Shown here piece after piece: positions 43,946 to 45,523 of a stretch of DNA of 45,523 nt (position 1 is its first letter; every line of letters starts with the position of its first letter). A model generated the notes under the pieces. That model was not told the origin of the DNA and made no database searches. It was given only the letters and a program-made list of their open reading frames with translations. This stretch comes from FEN-1250 sp039918615. GTDB taxonomy: Bacteria; Gemmatimonadota; Gemmatimonadetes; Gemmatimonadales; Gemmatimonadaceae. Where the stretch lies: positions 1 through 45,523 of the forward strand of contig JBDSHG010000107.1 of NCBI GenBank assembly GCA_039918615.1. Direction: 5' to 3'. A program made the translations under genes and the position numbers.

Positions 43946-44962
43946 ATGTTCCGCGCCTCACGCTTCACCGCTTCGCTGCTTCTGGCAACGCTGGCCTGCC
44001 AGGGCTCTTCACGCAGTGCGACCGTCAGCACCGTCGCCCAGGGAGAGGTCGCGAGCGCGGATGGGCGTACGCCGAACGAGATGGGGCGCATTCCGATTCT
44101 CGAATACCATCTCCTTGGCGACAGCGACAGTCGCTGGCACGTCGAGCGCAACCATTTCCGTCGCGATCTCGAGCGGTTGTACGCGAGCGGCTACCGGCCG
44201 GTGACTGTCGAGGAAATGATCGACAGGAAGATCGATCTCCCGGCGGGGCAGTCCCCCGTCGTGTTCACTTTCGATGATGCGGGGCCGTCGCAGTTCAGCT
44301 ACATCGATCACAACGGAACGCTCGACATCGATCCGAACAGCGCGGTCGGCATTTGGGTGGCGTTCCACAAGGAGCATCCGGACTGGCGGAACAAGGCGAC
44401 CTTTTGCGTGCTCTCCGGCGGCGCGGCGGGACATGCGTTCTTCGGCGAGAAGGGAATCGACGGGCAGAAGTCGGAGTGGCGGTTCAAGAAGCTTCGGTAT
44501 CTGGTCGAGCAGGGATTCGAGCTGTGCGGGCACACGCTGTGGCACGCCAACCTTGGGAAGTACAGCGACGCGGTGGTGCAGGAGCAGATCGCTCGCGGCA
44601 CACTGGCGATCGATTCCGCAGTGCCGGGGTATCGCGTACGTACGTTCGCGCTTCCGCTCGGTGTGTGGCCGAAGAACCGCGCGCTCGCGGTGTCGGGCGA
44701 GTGGAAGAATCCGCACGGCGGGCACGTCGCGCGCTACGATTTCGATGCGGTGCTCGAGGTGGCGGGCGGGCCGGCGCGCAGTCCGTACGATCCGGCGTTC
44801 GATGCGAAGCGTCTGCCGCGAGTGGAAGTGTTCGGGAACCAGCTCGAGCAGATGCTCGACAGGCTGGAGCGGAGTGGGGTGCGCTACGTGAGCGACGGCA
44901 ATCCGTCGACCGTGGCGCGACCGGTGGGATCGAGCGCGGCGCTGGGGCGAGCGGCGCACTGA
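43946..44962 (+). CDS. Polysaccharide deacetylase-family lipoprotein
   Basis: A 338-residue exported protein from ATG 43946, with AAGGA upstream. The lipobox Cys is Cys18 (TLAC). The NodB-fold domain starts with IPILEYHLLGD, carries the catalytic acids in FTFDDAGPS (Asp110, Asp111) and the metal site GHTLWH (His196, His200). The usual FDDG is FDDA here. Acts outside the cytoplasm, probably removing acetyl groups from peptidoglycan or exopolysaccharide. The frame is open upstream through the DUF1501 gene, but that part has no similarity. Confidence 0.85.
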   Translation: MFRASRFTASLLLATLACQGSSRSATVSTVAQGEVASADGRTPNEMGRIPILEYHLLGDSDSRWHVERNHFRRDLERLYASGYRPVTVEEMIDRKIDLPAGQSPVVFTFDDAGPSQFSYIDHNGTLDIDPNSAVGIWVAFHKEHPDWRNKATFCVLSGGAAGHAFFGEKGIDGQKSEWRFKKLRYLVEQGFELCGHTLWHANLGKYSDAVVQEQIARGTLAIDSAVPGYRVRTFALPLGVWPKNRALAVSGEWKNPHGGHVARYDFDAVLEVAGGPARSPYDPAFDAKRLPRVEVFGNQLEQMLDRLERSGVRYVSDGNPSTVARPVGSSAALGRAAH

Positions 44963-45205
44963 TCCCGGGGGATGCGCTACTCAATGAGTGTAGCGCGGCA
45001 AGCTGTCGAAAAAGTTATTAGCAAAATCATACATTGACTGTATGATTATTAAACAGCGGCTAAATAATTCGCTGAATTTGAGGCCGCGATCAAAAGATTG
45101 TCCGAAATTGTCATGCGAAAGTCCTAAATACATGCTTGATGCAGCCGATACTGACTTGCAAGTTGATCGCTCGCCTTGGGCGAAAAGACCGACACGGAGG
45201 AGTGA
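44963..45205. other. AT-rich intergenic region
   Basis: 243 bp, visibly richer in A and T than the rest of the window between about 45005 and 45140. It contains a perfect palindrome (45025-45047), a small hairpin TCGCC-TTG-GGCGA near 45172 and the strong GGAGG of the next gene. No coding sense is seen in either direction. Confidence 0.6.
45025..45047. promoter_or_regulatory. Perfect inverted repeat, candidate operator
   Basis: AATCATACA-TTGAC-TGTATGATT: 9-bp perfect arms around a 5-nt centre, in the AT-rich region 160-180 bp upstream of the gene starting at 45206. The form suits a dimeric repressor or activator site. The centre contains TTGAC, a possible -35. Confidence 0.5.
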
Positions 45206-45523
45206 ATGAGTAGTATCGCGCGACCGCTTGCCCACATGCCCTACTTCGAAAAGCTCAGCGAGCTGACCAACGACAGCACCGAGTGGCGCAGCATCAGCGC
45301 TGCGCTGGTGATGCTGCGTCTGTTCGACAGCTGGATGACGTCCGGGGCGGAGGTGGTCTTCGACGATGCGCCGGGGCTCAATGCCGTGCGCGATCAGATC
45401 GCCGCGATGGACATTCGCGACACTACGCGCGGGTTGCTGTCGAGCATCGTGGAGTCGATGGTGATAGCGGAGCAGCCGCGGATCGTGACGGTGGCGCCAC
45501 GGCTGATGGCGTATGGGCGGGCG
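45206..45523 (+). CDS. Protein of unknown function, 3' end outside window
   Basis: ATG 45206 follows GGAGG by a 5-nt spacer. The 106 codons in the window (MSSIARPLAHMPYFEKLSEL ...) are open to the end and use the high-GC codon pattern of the neighbours. The segment is helical and shows alternating hydrophobic and polar residues (SAALVMLRLFDSWMTSG, TTRGLLSSIVESMVIAE). No signal peptide or known motif. It may be the N-terminal part of a larger cytoplasmic or regulatory protein. Confidence 0.7.
   Translation, partial: MSSIARPLAHMPYFEKLSELTNDSTEWRSISAALVMLRLFDSWMTSGAEVVFDDAPGLNAVRDQIAAMDIRDTTRGLLSSIVESMVIAEQPRIVTVAPRLMAYGRA

Noticed and set aside
1..45523. tRNA, rRNA, CRISPR or insertion-sequence features
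   Set aside because: Reading both strands by eye I found no tRNA-like T-loop set in a cloverleaf context, no rRNA segment, no spaced repeats and no transposase; a covariance-model scan would be needed to exclude small RNAs.

Overview
The window is high-GC, densely coded bacterial chromosome. Every recognisable gene is bacterial. The mix (ThyX, many GTG/TTG starts, DUF1800/DUF1501 export pair, SARP/TPR-type regulator remnant, RCC1 lipoprotein) looks to me like Gemmatimonadota or a neighbouring soil phylum. That placement is inference from gene style, not from a marker comparison. I see no rRNA, tRNA, CRISPR array, insertion sequence or phage gene.

Layout. 1-5581 (minus): the 5' part of gyrA, preceded by an MscS/CmpX-like membrane protein, a seven-repeat RCC1 lipoprotein, a small zinc ribbon and a zinc-type alcohol dehydrogenase. 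5694-8878 (plus): dehydrogenase-complex E2 (odhB), lpd and a GNAT protein. 8946-13258 (minus): two paralogous small secreted proteins, an anti-sigma/ECF sigma pair, an orphan D12-class adenine methylase and a CaiB-type CoA transferase. 13514-14179 (plus): a phasin/histone-H1-like protein. 14201-16482 (minus): trehalose synthesis otsA-otsB. 16723-25406 (plus): GHMP kinase, 72-aa unknown, RNase HI-like protein lacking two catalytic acids, small exported protein, DPM1-like glycosyltransferase, zinc-ribbon protein, isocitrate/isopropylmalate dehydrogenase family member, thiolase, two unknown envelope proteins and 3-hydroxybutyryl-CoA dehydrogenase. 25409-28691: DUF116 protein (minus), GlcD-type FAD oxidase and thyX (plus).

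28906-32833 (plus) is the most interesting segment: two different D-Ala-D-Ala-ligase-like ATP-grasp enzymes, a GNAT acetyltransferase and a lysine 2,3-aminomutase-type radical SAM enzyme, the last three tightly coupled. Together they suggest an uncharacterised route to an acetylated and/or peptide-linked beta-lysine product.

32850-35220 shows gene decay or rearrangement: a continuous reading frame that appears to join two secreted-protein genes, and a frameshifted, internally shortened SARP/TPR regulator. 35231-45523 holds a serine beta-lactamase-like hydrolase, an unknown protein, a membrane protein, an orphan OmpR-family response regulator, an ABC exporter, a DUF1800-DUF1501 pair, a polysaccharide-deacetylase lipoprotein and, after an AT-rich intergenic region with a perfect palindrome, the start of an unrecognised gene.

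Physiological themes: central carbon and CoA-ester metabolism (E2/E3, thiolase, Hbd, CoA transferase, phasin-like protein), stress and osmotic adaptation (trehalose, mechanosensitive-type channel, ECF sigma, possible beta-lysine product) and envelope proteins.
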